Below are positions 34,695-44,395 of a DNA stretch of 64,000 nt, in pieces. Within the stretch, counting starts at the first letter, position 1. Each line of letters begins with the position of its first letter. The notes under the pieces were generated by a model. That model was given only the letters and a program-made list of their open reading frames with translations. It searched no databases and had not been told where the DNA came from. Source of the DNA: CAVVGB01 sp963747715 (lineage in GTDB: Bacteria; Actinomycetota; Thermoleophilia; Gaiellales; Gaiellaceae); NCBI GenBank assembly GCA_963747715.1, contig CAVVGB010000003.1, forward strand, positions 1-64,000. The letters are read 5' to 3'. The position numbers and the translations under genes were made by a program.

Positions 34695-35510
34695 GCGCGA
34701 CAGGCGGCGGTCCTTGAGGATCCGCCCTTCGGTCTGGCAGTTGGGGCAGTAGAAGATCGTGTGCTCCTCGAAGTCGACGCGCGCGATGGGCGTGCCGCAG
34801 TCCGGGCACGGTTCCCCGAGGCGGTTGTGGATGCGGTAGGCCTTGCGGTCGTTCGCGCCCGCCTCACGCAGCGCAAGGCCGCGGGCGAGCTCCTCGTCGA
34901 TCGCGGCCGCCAGCCGGCCGATCTCCTCGTCCGACAGCTCCGTCGAGAGCGCGTACGGGGAGAGGCGTGCGCGTTGCAGGATCTCGTTCGCCCACGCGCG
35001 TCCGATGCCGGCGAGCGCGCGCTGGTCGCGGAGGAAGGCGTGCAGGCGCCGTGACTCGGCCTGCAGAACTTCCTTGAGACCCTCGGCGCCGAGCTCGAAT
35101 GCCTCCGGGCCGAGGTGGCCGAGCTCGAGGTCGATGGCCTCCGGGCGATAAACGCCGACGCGCGCGCGTTTCTTTGGCCCGCCCTCCGTGAGCACGAGCA
35201 CGCCGCCGTTCTCGAACGTGAGCTTGAAGGCCGGCGCCTTCGGCAGCTTCTCGCCGTTCCCCAGGTAGCGGAGCCGGCCGGCGCTCATGAGGTGAACGTG
35301 GAGCACGAGCTCTCCGTCGTCCGTCGGGAGGAGGATGTTCTTCCCCCGTCGCTCGGCGCCGGCGAAGCGCCGGCCGTGCAGCACGTCGAGAGGCGGGTCG
35401 AACGTCTTCAGCGTCGCCACGTGCGCCGGGCCCGCCCGCTCTACGGGCGAAACCCGCACTGGGCCGTCGAGTGAGCGCCTCAGCGCCTCAATTTCTGGGA
35501 ACTCGGGCAA
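34683..35510 (-). CDS. Formamidopyrimidine/Nei-type DNA glycosylase
   Basis: The protein starts from TTG at 35510, so that Pro follows the initiator (PEFPEIEALRR). This is required because the N-terminal proline amine is the catalytic nucleophile. Other features are HVHLMSAGRL, the H2TH region (RALAGIGRAWANEILQRA) and the zinc finger CPDCGTPIARVDFEEHTIFYCPNC. The 275-residue length is normal. It removes oxidised purines or pyrimidines from DNA. A GGAGGA sits upstream of the TTG. An apparent extension to 35876 is a shadow of asparaginase. Confidence 0.92.
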   Translation of the reverse strand: MPEFPEIEALRRSLDGPVRVSPVERAGPAHVATLKTFDPPLDVLHGRRFAGAERRGKNILLPTDDGELVLHVHLMSAGRLRYLGNGEKLPKAPAFKLTFENGGVLVLTEGGPKKRARVGVYRPEAIDLELGHLGPEAFELGAEGLKEVLQAESRRLHAFLRDQRALAGIGRAWANEILQRARLSPYALSTELSDEEIGRLAAAIDEELARGLALREAGANDRKAYRIHNRLGEPCPDCGTPIARVDFEEHTIFYCPNCQTEGRILKDRRLSRLLR

Positions 35511-35520
35511 ACATTCCTCC

Positions 35521-36393
35521 GTGGACCCGATCAGCGTAGCCGTGGAAAGAGGGGGCGTTGTCGAGTCGCGCCATCGCGTGCACGCCGTGAAGGTTGGGGA
35601 CGGCGAGGTCCTCGAGGCCAGGGGCGATCCCGGCGTCGTCACGTTCATGCGGTCGGCGGCGAAACCGTTCCAGGCGCTCCTGCTCGTGCGCGAGTACGGC
35701 GATCTCGCCGACGAGGAGGTGGCCATCGGCTGCGCCTCGCACGAGGCTCGCAGCGAGCAGCTCGATGCGGTGAAGCTGTTACTCGCGCGCGCGTGGGCGA
35801 CGGAGGACGAGCTCGAGTGCGGTCCGGTGGACGGAAGCCGGCTTCGCCACAACTGCTCCGGGAAGCACGCCGGCATGCTCGCCGTCTGCGCGGCGCGCGG
35901 CTGGCCGCGGGAGGGCTACCACCTTCAGGACCATCCGCTCCAGCAGGCGATCGTCCAGGAGATGGCCGGCGTGACGGGGATCGCGGCCGATCGGCTCCCG
36001 CTCGCCGTCGACGGCTGTGGGGTCGTCACCTTCGCCCTGGCGCTCGAGCGCATGGCCGCCGCCTTCGGCCGGCTGGCGCGCGGCGAGCCGGAAGGCGCCG
36101 CCCGGATCGTGGCCGCCATGACGGCCAACGCCGAGCTCGTCGAGGGACCGGGCTGGCCCGCCACCGAGCTCATGCTCGCCCTCCCAGGGGTCGTGGCGAA
36201 GCACGGGGCCGAAGGAGTCGTCTGCGCCGGCTTCACGGACGGGGTCGGCGTCGCCCTCAAGGTGGAAGACGGCGCCTACCGGGCGATCTTCCCTGCAGCT
36301 GCGCATTTCTTGGGTCTTTCGGCCCTGGCGGAGCGGCCGATCCAGAACAGCCGCGGCGACGTGGTCGGGCGGCTCTTCGTCGAGGGTGACTGA
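35521..36393 (+). CDS. Asparaginase (thermolabile/REE type, PF06089-like)
   Basis: This 290-residue protein has the family motifs MRSAAKPFQALLL, GCASHEARSEQ, RLRHNCSGKHAGMLA and VDGCGVVTFALALERMA. This asparaginase class differs from the classical type I/II enzymes and hydrolyses asparagine to aspartate and ammonia. The GTG start is 10 bases from the divergent fpg start, so the two share a very short promoter region. Confidence 0.9.
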   Translation: MDPISVAVERGGVVESRHRVHAVKVGDGEVLEARGDPGVVTFMRSAAKPFQALLLVREYGDLADEEVAIGCASHEARSEQLDAVKLLLARAWATEDELECGPVDGSRLRHNCSGKHAGMLAVCAARGWPREGYHLQDHPLQQAIVQEMAGVTGIAADRLPLAVDGCGVVTFALALERMAAAFGRLARGEPEGAARIVAAMTANAELVEGPGWPATELMLALPGVVAKHGAEGVVCAGFTDGVGVALKVEDGAYRAIFPAAAHFLGLSALAERPIQNSRGDVVGRLFVEGD

Positions 36394-36412
36394 GCCTCAT
36401 GTCGCGCGCTGG

Positions 36413-36437
36413 TTGAGCCGAAAACCTGTGCTATAAA
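36413..36437 (+). promoter_or_regulatory. Possible promoter for sensory operon
   Basis: TTGAGC, 13 bases, then TATAAA preceded by TGTGC. The spacing is short for a normal housekeeping promoter, but the extended -10 context fits. It precedes the PAS gene by about 70 bases. Confidence 0.4.
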
Positions 36438-36504
36438 CCGGACCAGCCAGGAAGGGGGGACCTTCGGTCGAACCCCTTGGCATCCCCTGTCGCCGGAGGA
36501 CTCC

Positions 36505-38161
36505 ATGGCTGTAGAGCCCGTACCCGCTACCACCGAGGGCCGCGACGGCGCCCCGTCGGGCGATCTCGTCGCCGACATCATCATCGCGAACGCGCCCGAC
36601 CCGGTCTTCGTCTCCGACCTCGAGGGCAAGATCCTCCAGGCCAACGACGCCGTCTCGCAGCTGCTCGGCTTCCGCAAGGACGAGGTGCTCGAGCAGTCGC
36701 TCTCGCGCTTCATCAGCGCGGAGGAGACGCGCGAGTTCACGGCCGCGCTGCGACGAGGTGGTCGAGCGCGGCGTGACGCGCGACGCGGTCCTCAACCCGC
36801 GCTCGGCCTCGGGCGAGGTGATCCCGACGAGCTTGAACGCCTCCGCGCTTCGCGACTCGAGCGGGAACGTGATCGGCGCCATCGGGATCCTGCGCGACAT
36901 GCGCGAGCTGGACAAGGCGCGCGCGTACGCGGAGAGCCTGATCAAGGACGCGCCCGACCCGGTGTTCGTCTCCGACCTCGAAGGAAAGATCCTGCAGGCG
37001 AACGACGCCGTCTCCGAGCTGCTCGGCTTCCGCGCAGGACGAGGTGCTCGAGCAGTCGCTCTCGCGCTTCATCAGCCCGGAGGAAACGCGCGAGTTCACG
37101 GCCGCGCTTCGCGAGGTCGTCGAGCGCGGCGTGACCCGCAACGCCGTCCTCAACCCGCGCGCGCGACGGGCGAGGTCATTCCGACGAGCCTGAACGCCTC
37201 GGCGCTGCGCGACTCCGACGGCAAGGTGATCGGCGCGATCGGCGTGCTCCGCGACATGCGCGAGCTCGACAAGGCGCGGGCCTACGCCGAGCGTCTGATC
37301 GAGAACGCTCCCGACCCGGTGTTCGTCTCCGACCTGGAAGGCAAGATCCTCCAGGCCAACGAGGCCGTGTCCGCGCTCCTGGGCTTTCGCCCGGACGAGG
37401 TCGTCGAGCAGTCGCTGTCGCAGTTCATCAGCCCCGAGGAGACGCGCGAGTTCACCGCGGCCCTCCGCGAGGTGGTCGAGCGCGGCGCGACCCGAAACGC
37501 CGTCCTCAACCCGCGCGCGGCGACGGGCGAGGTCATCCCGACGAGCTTGAACGCCTCCGCGCTCAGGGACTCCGACGGCAAGGTGATCGGCGCCATCGGC
37601 GTGCTCCGCGACATGCGCGAGCTGGACAAGGCGCGCGCCTACGCCGAGAGCCTGATCGAGAACGCTCCTGACCCGGTGTTCGTCTCGGACCTCGAAGGAA
37701 AGATCCTGCAGGCCAACGAGGCCGTGTCCGCGCTCCTCGGCTTCCGCAAGGACGAGGTGGTCGAGCAGTCGCTCTCGCGCTTCATCAGTCCCGAGGAGAC
37801 GCGCGAGTTCACCGCGGCCCTGCGCGAGGTGGTCGAGAAGGGCGTGACGCGAAACGCGCGCCTCAACCCGCGCACCGCCGGCGGCGAGGTCATCCCGACG
37901 ACCTTGAACGCCTCCGCTCTTCGCGACGCCGAGGGCAAGGTGATCGGCGCCATCGGCATTCTGCGCGACATGCGCGCGTACGAGCAGGTCGTGCGCGACC
38001 TCGAGCAGTCGAAGTCCGAGCTCCAGGAGAAGATCCTCGACCTCGAGAAGTTCGAGGAAGTCGTCGTCGGCCGCGAGCTGAAGATGATCGCGCTCGAGAA
38101 GGAGCTGGACAGCTTGCGCGTCGAGGCAGAGAAGCTCAAGAGCGAGAAAGCCGGGGGCTAA
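36505..38161 (+). CDS. Protein with four near-identical tandem PAS domains and C-terminal coiled coil (three apparent frameshifts)
   Basis: The protein is about 551 residues. It has a short N-terminal tail, then four copies of a 119-residue PAS unit starting PDPVFVSDLEGKILQA and ending in IGAIGILRDMRELDKARAYAE. The C-terminal coiled coil is EQSKSELQEKILDLEKFEE. Single-base shifts near 36754, 37034 and 37165 break the first two units, and the other copies show what the sequence should be. There is no kinase domain, so it is probably a sensor or scaffold for the histidine kinase in the next gene, whose ATG overlaps its stop by 1 base. Confidence 0.85.
36577..37980 (+). repeat. Four tandem 357-bp repeats encoding PAS domains
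   Basis: Anchor points (the CCCGAC codons before VFVSD) are at 36595, 36953, 37310 and 37667, giving a 357-base period (119 codons) once single-base indels are allowed for. Nucleotide identity between units is very high over most of the length, pointing to recent duplication or gene conversion. Confidence 0.9.
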
Positions 38162-39309
38162 TGGCCACGGAGCCGGGGACGTCGAAGCCGAACGGCTCCG
38201 ACGGCGGCGGAAACGGCGACGAGTCTCACGCGCGCCTGCTGGAGCTCGTGCACCAGCTCGAGCGGCGAGTACGCAGGGGCGAGGAGAACCGGCGCGCGCT
38301 CCTGCACATCATGGGCGACCTCAACGAGTCGAACAAACGGCTCGCCGATCAGCGCAAGGCGATGATCCACATCCTCGACGACTACGAGTCCGACCGCAGC
38401 CGGCTCGCCCGCCAGACGGAGCGGCTCGACAATTCCCGCCGCGCGCTCCTGCACATCCTCCAGGACTCCCACAACTCCAACCTGAGGCTGGAGGGAAGCC
38501 GCAAGGCGATGATCCACATCATGGGCGACCTGCGTGAGACGACGCAGGAGATGGAGCGGCGCGAGCAGGAGCTCCGGGACAAGCAGGAGCAGCTGATCCA
38601 GGCGGGCAAGCTCGCCACGCTCGGCGAGCTCACGACCGGCGTCGCGCACGAGCTCAACAACCCGCTGAACAACATCGGGCTCTTCGTCGGCAACGTCATC
38701 GACTACGTCCGCCTCGGCAAGGTCGAAAACGAGCGCATGCTCGCCGACCTCGAGAAGGTCGTCGAGCAGGTCAAGAAGGCGACCGAGATCATCTCCCACC
38801 TGCGCACCTTCGGCCGCGCCGCGCCGGTGGCCTTCGAGCCTGTCGCCGTGAACGACGTCATCGAGCGCGCACTCTCGCTCACCCAGGAGCAGCTGCGCCT
38901 GCGCGAGATCGAGATCGAGCTCGATCTATGCCCCGAGGCTCCTGTCGTGCTCGGCAACTCGATCCAGCTCGAGCAGGTGTTCATCAACCTCCTCACGAAC
39001 GCGCGAGACGCGCTTGCCGAGGCCGAGGAGCGGCGCATCAACATCGAGTGCTCGCTGGCGGGCGAGATGGTCGTGATGGTGTTCCGCGATACCGGTCCCG
39101 GCATTCCCGACGGGCTCGAGCAGCGCATCTTCGACCCCTTCTTCACGACGAAGGACGTCGGCACGGGGACCGGCCTCGGCCTCTCCATCACGTACGGGAT
39201 CATCAAGGAGCACGGCGGCAGCATCACGGTCGAGAGCCTGCCCGGTGGAGGCGCGTCCTTCCGCATCGAGCTGCCGCTGGCCGGGCCGGACGCGGCCGAG
39301 GCGGCATGA
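38161..39309 (+). CDS. Sensor histidine kinase with heptad-spaced HI repeats
   Basis: This 382-residue protein is soluble. Residues 44 to 126 contain four similar helices with HI at residues 49, 70, 98 and 119, spaced 21, 28 and 21, all multiples of seven, so they lie on one face of a coiled coil. The kinase core follows: GVAHELNNPLNNIGLF (H163), LTNARDAL, DTGPGIPDG and GTGLGLSITYGIIKEHGG. It is probably controlled by the four-PAS protein encoded upstream. The ATG is joined to the next gene by an ATGA overlap. Confidence 0.92.
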   Translation: MATEPGTSKPNGSDGGGNGDESHARLLELVHQLERRVRRGEENRRALLHIMGDLNESNKRLADQRKAMIHILDDYESDRSRLARQTERLDNSRRALLHILQDSHNSNLRLEGSRKAMIHIMGDLRETTQEMERREQELRDKQEQLIQAGKLATLGELTTGVAHELNNPLNNIGLFVGNVIDYVRLGKVENERMLADLEKVVEQVKKATEIISHLRTFGRAAPVAFEPVAVNDVIERALSLTQEQLRLREIEIELDLCPEAPVVLGNSIQLEQVFINLLTNARDALAEAEERRINIECSLAGEMVVMVFRDTGPGIPDGLEQRIFDPFFTTKDVGTGTGLGLSITYGIIKEHGGSITVESLPGGGASFRIELPLAGPDAAEAA

Positions 39310-40790
39310 GCGAGGCGCGCGTCCTCATCGTCGACGACGATCCGGCGCTTCTCGAAGCGCTCCCCCAGACGCTGCGTCTGCGCATGAACGGAGTCGCCAT
39401 CGACACGTCGTCGTCGGCCGCCGATGCGCTGGAGCGCCTCGAGGCGATCGAGTACGACGCGATCGTGACGGACATCAAGATGCCGGGGATGGACGGCCTT
39501 GCTCTCCTTTCGGAGATCAAGAGCCGAAGCCCGAAGACTCCCACGCTTCTCATCACCGGTCACGGCGAGCACGACCTCGCCGTCCAGGCCCTCCGCGGCG
39601 GTGCGTACGACTTCGTCGCCAAGCCGATCGACCGCGACTACTTCGTCGCCTCGCTCGAGCGCGCGATCGACATGCGCCGCCTCGACCGCCAGGTCGAGGA
39701 GCAGAAGCTCGCGCTCGAGCGCCACGCGCGCGTGCTCGAGCACGTCGGCGACGGTGTCTTCCTCGTCGACGAAGGCGGCGTTGTGCGCCTGTGGAACCAG
39801 GCGGCCGAAGGGATCACCGGGCTCGGCGCCGACGCGGTCGTCGATCGCCCGGCCGCCCAGGTCATCCCGGGCTGGCAGACGATCACCTCGCTCGTGTCGG
39901 TCGAGCAAGCCGCGACCGCGGGGGCGAGCCGCTCGGAGACGCTGCCCGTCGAGCTCGAGGGGCGGGAGGTATGGCTTTGCTTCTCGGCGGTGCAGTTCTC
40001 GGAGGGAGTCGTCTACGCCTTCCGCGACCTGACGGCCGAGCGCGTGGTCGATTCGCTCAAGGACGAGTTCGTCGCAACGATGTCGCACGAGGTGCGCACG
40101 CCGCTCGCCGCGATCTACGGCGCGTCGATGACGCTCTCCCGCGACGACGTCGAGCTCGAGGTCGAGAAGCGGCGCAGCCTTCTCGAGGTCATCTCCACCG
40201 AGTCCGACCGCCTGGCGCGCATCGTGAACGAGATCCTGCTCGCCAACCACATCGACTCGGGGCGCTTGCGGCTGGCGACGGAGTCCGTCCACCCGCTGGA
40301 GGTCGCACGCGCCGTGACGGAGTCGGCGCGCAGCTATGCCCCGGAGAGCGTCCGGGTCGAGATCTCGGCTCCCGAGGACCTTCCGACCTTTCCGGCCGAC
40401 CCGGACCGGCTTGGCCAGGTCCTGGCCAACCTTGTGGAAAACGCGATCAAGTACTCGCCCGACGGGGGCACCGTGCAGGTGAGCATCGAGGCCATGGCCG
40501 ACCGCGTGCGCTTCGCCGTCCGCGACGAGGGGCTCGGCATCCCGCCCGCCGAGCATGAGCGGATCTTCACGAAGTTCTACCGCCTCGACCCCAATCTGAC
40601 GCGAGGCGTGGGCGGAACGGGGCTTGGGCTCTACATCTGCCGCGAGCTCGTACGGCGCATGGATGGGCGCATCTGGGTGGTCTCGAGGCCCGGCGGCGGC
40701 TCGACGTTCTTCCTGGACCTTCCCGTCGGCCGCGCCCCCGTGATGGGCGAGCCCGACGGCCGCCCGGCCCAGGCGGCGCCGGCGGGCTGA
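39306..40790 (+). CDS. Hybrid protein: receiver, PAS and histidine kinase
   Basis: This 494-residue protein has an N-terminal receiver (ILIVDDDPALLEALP-type acidic pocket, phospho-acceptor Asp56 in TDIKMPG, Lys in FVAKPID), then a PAS domain (HARVLEHVGDGVFLVDEGG), then a kinase core (FVATMSHEVRTPLAAIYGA, NLVENAIKYSPDGG, DEGLGIPPAEHERIFTKFY, GGTGLGLYICRELV). It can both receive phosphate from the upstream kinase and autophosphorylate. No output DNA-binding domain is present. The stop is followed by the rpoD region. Confidence 0.94.
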   Translation: MSEARVLIVDDDPALLEALPQTLRLRMNGVAIDTSSSAADALERLEAIEYDAIVTDIKMPGMDGLALLSEIKSRSPKTPTLLITGHGEHDLAVQALRGGAYDFVAKPIDRDYFVASLERAIDMRRLDRQVEEQKLALERHARVLEHVGDGVFLVDEGGVVRLWNQAAEGITGLGADAVVDRPAAQVIPGWQTITSLVSVEQAATAGASRSETLPVELEGREVWLCFSAVQFSEGVVYAFRDLTAERVVDSLKDEFVATMSHEVRTPLAAIYGASMTLSRDDVELEVEKRRSLLEVISTESDRLARIVNEILLANHIDSGRLRLATESVHPLEVARAVTESARSYAPESVRVEISAPEDLPTFPADPDRLGQVLANLVENAIKYSPDGGTVQVSIEAMADRVRFAVRDEGLGIPPAEHERIFTKFYRLDPNLTRGVGGTGLGLYICRELVRRMDGRIWVVSRPGGGSTFFLDLPVGRAPVMGEPDGRPAQAAPAG

Positions 40791-40938
40791 CCGGCCAGAA
40801 AATCCGGTCTTCCACTTTTCCACAGGCGCTGTAAACTCCGGGCGGAATGCGGTGAGCCGGGGGGCTCGGGGTCGAGACCCCGGCTTTTTCGTTTTTCGGG
40901 CAACTGATGTTGCGGGGGAGAGGGAGAAGGCGAGGGAA

Positions 40939-42033
40939 ATGCTGACCGTCGATATCTCGCTGCCGGATATCGAAGAGCTGCACAAGCTCGTCACCGAAGG
41001 CCTCGAGAAGGGCTTCCTGAGCTACGACGAGATCGTCTCGGGCCTCGAGGAGGTCGAGCTCACGAAGGAGCAGGTCGAGGACTTCTACACGTACCTGATC
41101 GACCACGGGATCGAGCTCGTCGAGGGCGTCGAGCACAAGGCGCCCCCGCACGAGGCGCCCGCGCTCGCCGAGGAGGAGAAGGGACCGAAGCTCGACCTGA
41201 CCGTCGAGCCTTCGCTCGACTCGCTGCGGCTCTACCTGCGCGAGATCGGCAAGGTCCCTCTCCTGACGGCCGACCAGGAGGTCTACCTCGCCAAGCGCAT
41301 CGAGCGCGGCGACATGTCGGCGAAGACGCAGATGATCGAGGCAAACCTCCGCCTCGTCGTCTCGATCGCCAAGGCCTACCTGGGCCGCGGCCTCTCGTTC
41401 CTCGACCTCATCCAGGAAGGCTCGCTCGGGCTCATCCGGGCGGTGGAGAAGTTCGACTACCGCAAGGGGTACAAGTTCTCCACGTACGCGACGTGGTGGA
41501 TCAGGCAGGCAGTGACGCGCGCCATCGCCGACAAGGCCCGGACGATCCGCATTCCCGTCCACATGGTCGAGAAGCTCAACAAGGTCGTGCACGTGGAGCG
41601 CCAGCTCGTCCAGCGGCTGGGCCGTGAGCCGAAGCCCGAGGAGATCGGCGCAGAGCTCGAGATGACGACGGGCGAGGTGCGCGAGATCCTGCGCATGGCG
41701 CAGCTCCCCGTTTCGCTGGAGAAGCCGATCGGCGAGGAGGAGGAATCGGAGCTCGGCGACTTCGTGCAGGACGAGCAGGCCGAGTCGCCGTTCGACTCGG
41801 CGTCCGTGAACCTGCGGCGGGAGGACATCGATCGCGCGCTCGACTCGCTTCCCGACCGCGAGCGCAAGGTGATCGAGCTTCGCTTCGGGCTGAAAGGCGA
41901 GGGCCCGCGCACACTCGAGGAGGTCGGCCGCGCCTTCGGCGTCACGCGGGAGCGCATCCGGCAGATCGAGAACAACACGCTGAAGAAGCTCGAGAGCCTG
42001 CCCGAGGCCCAGGGCCTCAAAGACTGCGTCTAA
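40939..42033 (+). CDS. rpoD: Primary sigma factor RpoD/SigA
   Basis: This 364-residue protein has sigma region 1.2 (DSLRLYLREIGKVPLLT), region 2 (NLRLVVSIAKAYLGRGLSFLDLIQEG, FDYRKGYKFSTYATWWIRQA), region 3 (RIPVHMVEKLNK) and region 4 (TLEEVGRAFGVTRERIRQIE). The N-terminal region 1.1 part is acidic. It is the housekeeping sigma factor. ATG 40939 follows a GAGGGAGAAGG ribosome site. Upstream TGTAAACT (about 40828) is a possible extended -10 element. Confidence 0.97.
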   Translation: MLTVDISLPDIEELHKLVTEGLEKGFLSYDEIVSGLEEVELTKEQVEDFYTYLIDHGIELVEGVEHKAPPHEAPALAEEEKGPKLDLTVEPSLDSLRLYLREIGKVPLLTADQEVYLAKRIERGDMSAKTQMIEANLRLVVSIAKAYLGRGLSFLDLIQEGSLGLIRAVEKFDYRKGYKFSTYATWWIRQAVTRAIADKARTIRIPVHMVEKLNKVVHVERQLVQRLGREPKPEEIGAELEMTTGEVREILRMAQLPVSLEKPIGEEEESELGDFVQDEQAESPFDSASVNLRREDIDRALDSLPDRERKVIELRFGLKGEGPRTLEEVGRAFGVTRERIRQIENNTLKKLESLPEAQGLKDCV

Positions 42034-42040
42034 TCAATCG

Positions 42041-42055
42041 GCCGAAATCTTCGGC
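42041..42055. terminator. Short hairpin after rpoD
   Basis: GCCGAA and TTCGGC flank a 3-base loop 8 bases after the rpoD stop, facing the convergent glycosyltransferase gene. The stem is short and there is no T-run. Confidence 0.35.
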
Positions 42056-42084
42056 TGTGCCGCGATTTCGTCCGACGAAACCCT

Positions 42085-44161
42085 TTAACAGGCAGCGGGG
42101 TCGGGACGGTACAGCGGCTCGCTGGCTTGGACGCTGACGAGACGGTCGCCGACCGTGCCCGTGAACGAGGCCTGATACGGCACTTGCCATTCGCCCGTTG
42201 AGCAGACCGCGAGCTCGACGCGCTCCGTTGAACCGGCCGCGAGGCGGAACTCTTCTGCTCCAAAGGAGACGAGGGCACCGTCGGCTTCCGACGGGACACT
42301 GAGCGTGAAGGTCAGCCTGCCAGCCAACTCACGACCCGCCTCCGGCCACAAGCGCACTTCGCCGCGGGGCGCGAGCCAGCCGTCCCAGTGGCGGCCGGGC
42401 ATGTAAAGCGCGAGGCGCTGCCGGTCCTCCGGCACGACCAGGCGGTACACCGCTGAGCGGGTGACCGTCGTGGCGCCGTGGAACCGGAGCGTCGTGCCGT
42501 ACGCCTCGACCGCGAGCGGGCGCTCGATCGGTTGCGACCCGATCAGAAGCGACCCGTCGCTCGCGATCTCGACGAGCTCGGCGGAGAAAGCATCCACTGG
42601 CGTCGTCTCGGGGAGGACGAGAAGGTCCTCGACCGAGCGGTTCCAGAAGAGCTGCTCGGTGGCGAAGCCGCGGTTGCCGAGCGGCGTTTGGAGGAAGGCG
42701 ACGTCGTCGATGCCGGAGGCGTCGATCCAGGAGGGGTTCCCCGGGAGGATGATCCGGCGCACCTGCGTCGTGTTGCGGTGGTCGTTGGCGACGACGACGA
42801 CCGACGCGGCGAGGCAGGCGACGGTCGCCAGGGCGAGAACGACGTGCGTGCGGGCGTCCAGGCGGACCATGACGACGAGGGCGACGAGCGACGCGAGCGC
42901 GGCGCCGGCGGCGAAGAAAAGCGACGCGAGCCCGACATCGCCGACCGCGCGCTCGACGACACCCGTGACGAGTAGGAGCGGCGAGTTCGTCTTTCCCTCG
43001 GCCGCCGCGAAGCCGCTCAGCGGAACGCGCGCGGCGACAGTGACGAGCCCGGCGGCCAGCAGGACGTGCGCGAGGCGGTGCGGCCAGCCGCGGCGCGCGT
43101 AGAGCACGAAGAAGATCGCGACGAGCGGCAGCGCATAGAAGAAGTAGCGCTCCTGCACGCGGTTCCCCCCGCTCGCCGCGTAGAGGGCGCCTTCGAACAG
43201 GAGCCCGAGGGTGAGGAAGAGCGCGAGCGCGGCGAACGCCAGCTCGGTGCGAGAGACGGGGCGCCAGAGCGCGAGCACGAGACCGAGGAGCGCGCCGGGC
43301 ACGAGCACCCATCCCGAGGCGTACGCGAGAACGAGCGACTGCGAACCGAGCCAGGTGAGGAACGAGTCGACGCCGAACCTGAGATCGAGGACGCCGTGGT
43401 AGTAGCCGAGCATGCGCCCGGGCCCGGTCGCGAGCCCGCGCGAGGAGGACGGCGCCGAAGAGACCGAGCACGAGCACCTGCTCGCGCAGTGCGCCGCGCA
43501 GGCGGCGCTCGCGCAGTCCGACGAGCGCGAGCGCGGCGACGAAGGCGAGCGGGAGGACGATGAACTGGATGCGAGCGAACGTGGCAAGGCCCGCCAGGAC
43601 GACGAAGGCGACCTGCGAGCCGCGGGTCGGCCGTGCGAGCGCAGCGGTTCCCGCCAGGAGAGCGCCGAGCGCGAGCGGATAGGCGACCGGCTCCGCGACG
43701 ATCCAGGACGCGTAGAGCAGGTCAGGGACGGCGACCGTGAAGAACGCGATTGCGAGCGCCCAGCCGTCCGTGAGCGCCAAGCGCCGGCAGAGGAAGAACA
43801 CGGGCACCGCGGCGAGCGACATTGCGAGCGCGCCGATCGCCTGCACGACCCGAAAGGAGACCTCGACGTCCTCGAAGAGCCAAGCCGGAGCGGTGAGGAT
43901 GGGATGGAGGAGGGCCGGGAAGTGCGCGGCGGTCCCTCTGATGAGCGGCCGGCCCGTCTCGGCGATGGATCGTCCGAGCTCCGCGTAGATGTACTCGTCG
44001 GCGAAGTAGGCCGGCGTGGCGCGGAGCCACCCGGCCACGAGGCGGAAGAGGAAGCTCAGCGCGACGATGCCGCCCAGAACGTGGACCGCGCCCACCTGGG
44101 CGCGGATTCCAAGTTGGCGAAGGGGCGTGACTCGGCGAACGGCGCGCGCTTCGGCTCCCAC
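42085..44161 (-). CDS. Multi-pass membrane glycosyltransferase (GT39/PMT-like), one apparent frameshift
   Basis: Two overlapping frames join near 43440 into a protein of about 690 residues. The N-terminal part has the first extracytoplasmic loop with ADEYIYAELGRSIAETG and many helices (LAAVPVFFLCRRLAL, PVAYPLALGALLAGTAAL). The second segment continues with GNRVQERYFFYALPLVAIFFV and more helices, then a beta-rich extracellular C-terminal domain. Such proteins use lipid-linked sugars at the outer membrane face. Alternatively it is a membrane protein with a different hexosyl donor. It runs convergent to rpoD. Confidence 0.8.
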
Positions 44162-44192
44162 GTCGCCTCTATCGGCGCGCGCGGAGGGGGTC

Positions 44193-44378
44193 TTAACCCA
44201 GAGGCTCTACGCGGTCCTGCTCGTCGGCGCGCTCATACGCGACGAAGAGCTTGCAGTGAGGGCATTTGAAGCCCTCGTGGCGGTCCGACCCGCCGGTGAG
44301 GAGCTCGGCCTCGAACGTCTTCTGGCAGTGGGGGCAGACCACCTCGTACGTGGGCTTTTGCTTGGAAGGATGCGCCAC
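44193..44378 (-). CDS. Small double-CPHC zinc-ribbon protein
   Basis: This 61-residue protein has two CPHC knuckles (VVCPHCQKTFEAELL and FKCPHCKLFVAYE) 20 or so residues apart, giving four cysteines for one zinc. It has no enzyme domain and is likely a small zinc-ribbon accessory factor. It is divergent from the cation diffusion facilitator gene 17 bases away, which may be incidental or reflect metal metabolism. Confidence 0.78.
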   Translation of the reverse strand: MAHPSKQKPTYEVVCPHCQKTFEAELLTGGSDRHEGFKCPHCKLFVAYERADEQDRVEPLG

Positions 44379-44395
44379 GCGGCAAGAATAGCTTT

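Noticed and set aside
35511..35876. N-terminal extension of the DNA glycosylase
   Set aside because: The catalytic proline must be residue 2, so the start has to be the TTG at 35510.
38703..40994. 763-residue minus-strand open frame over the kinase genes
   Set aside because: Opposite genes contain full kinase and receiver motifs. This frame has none.
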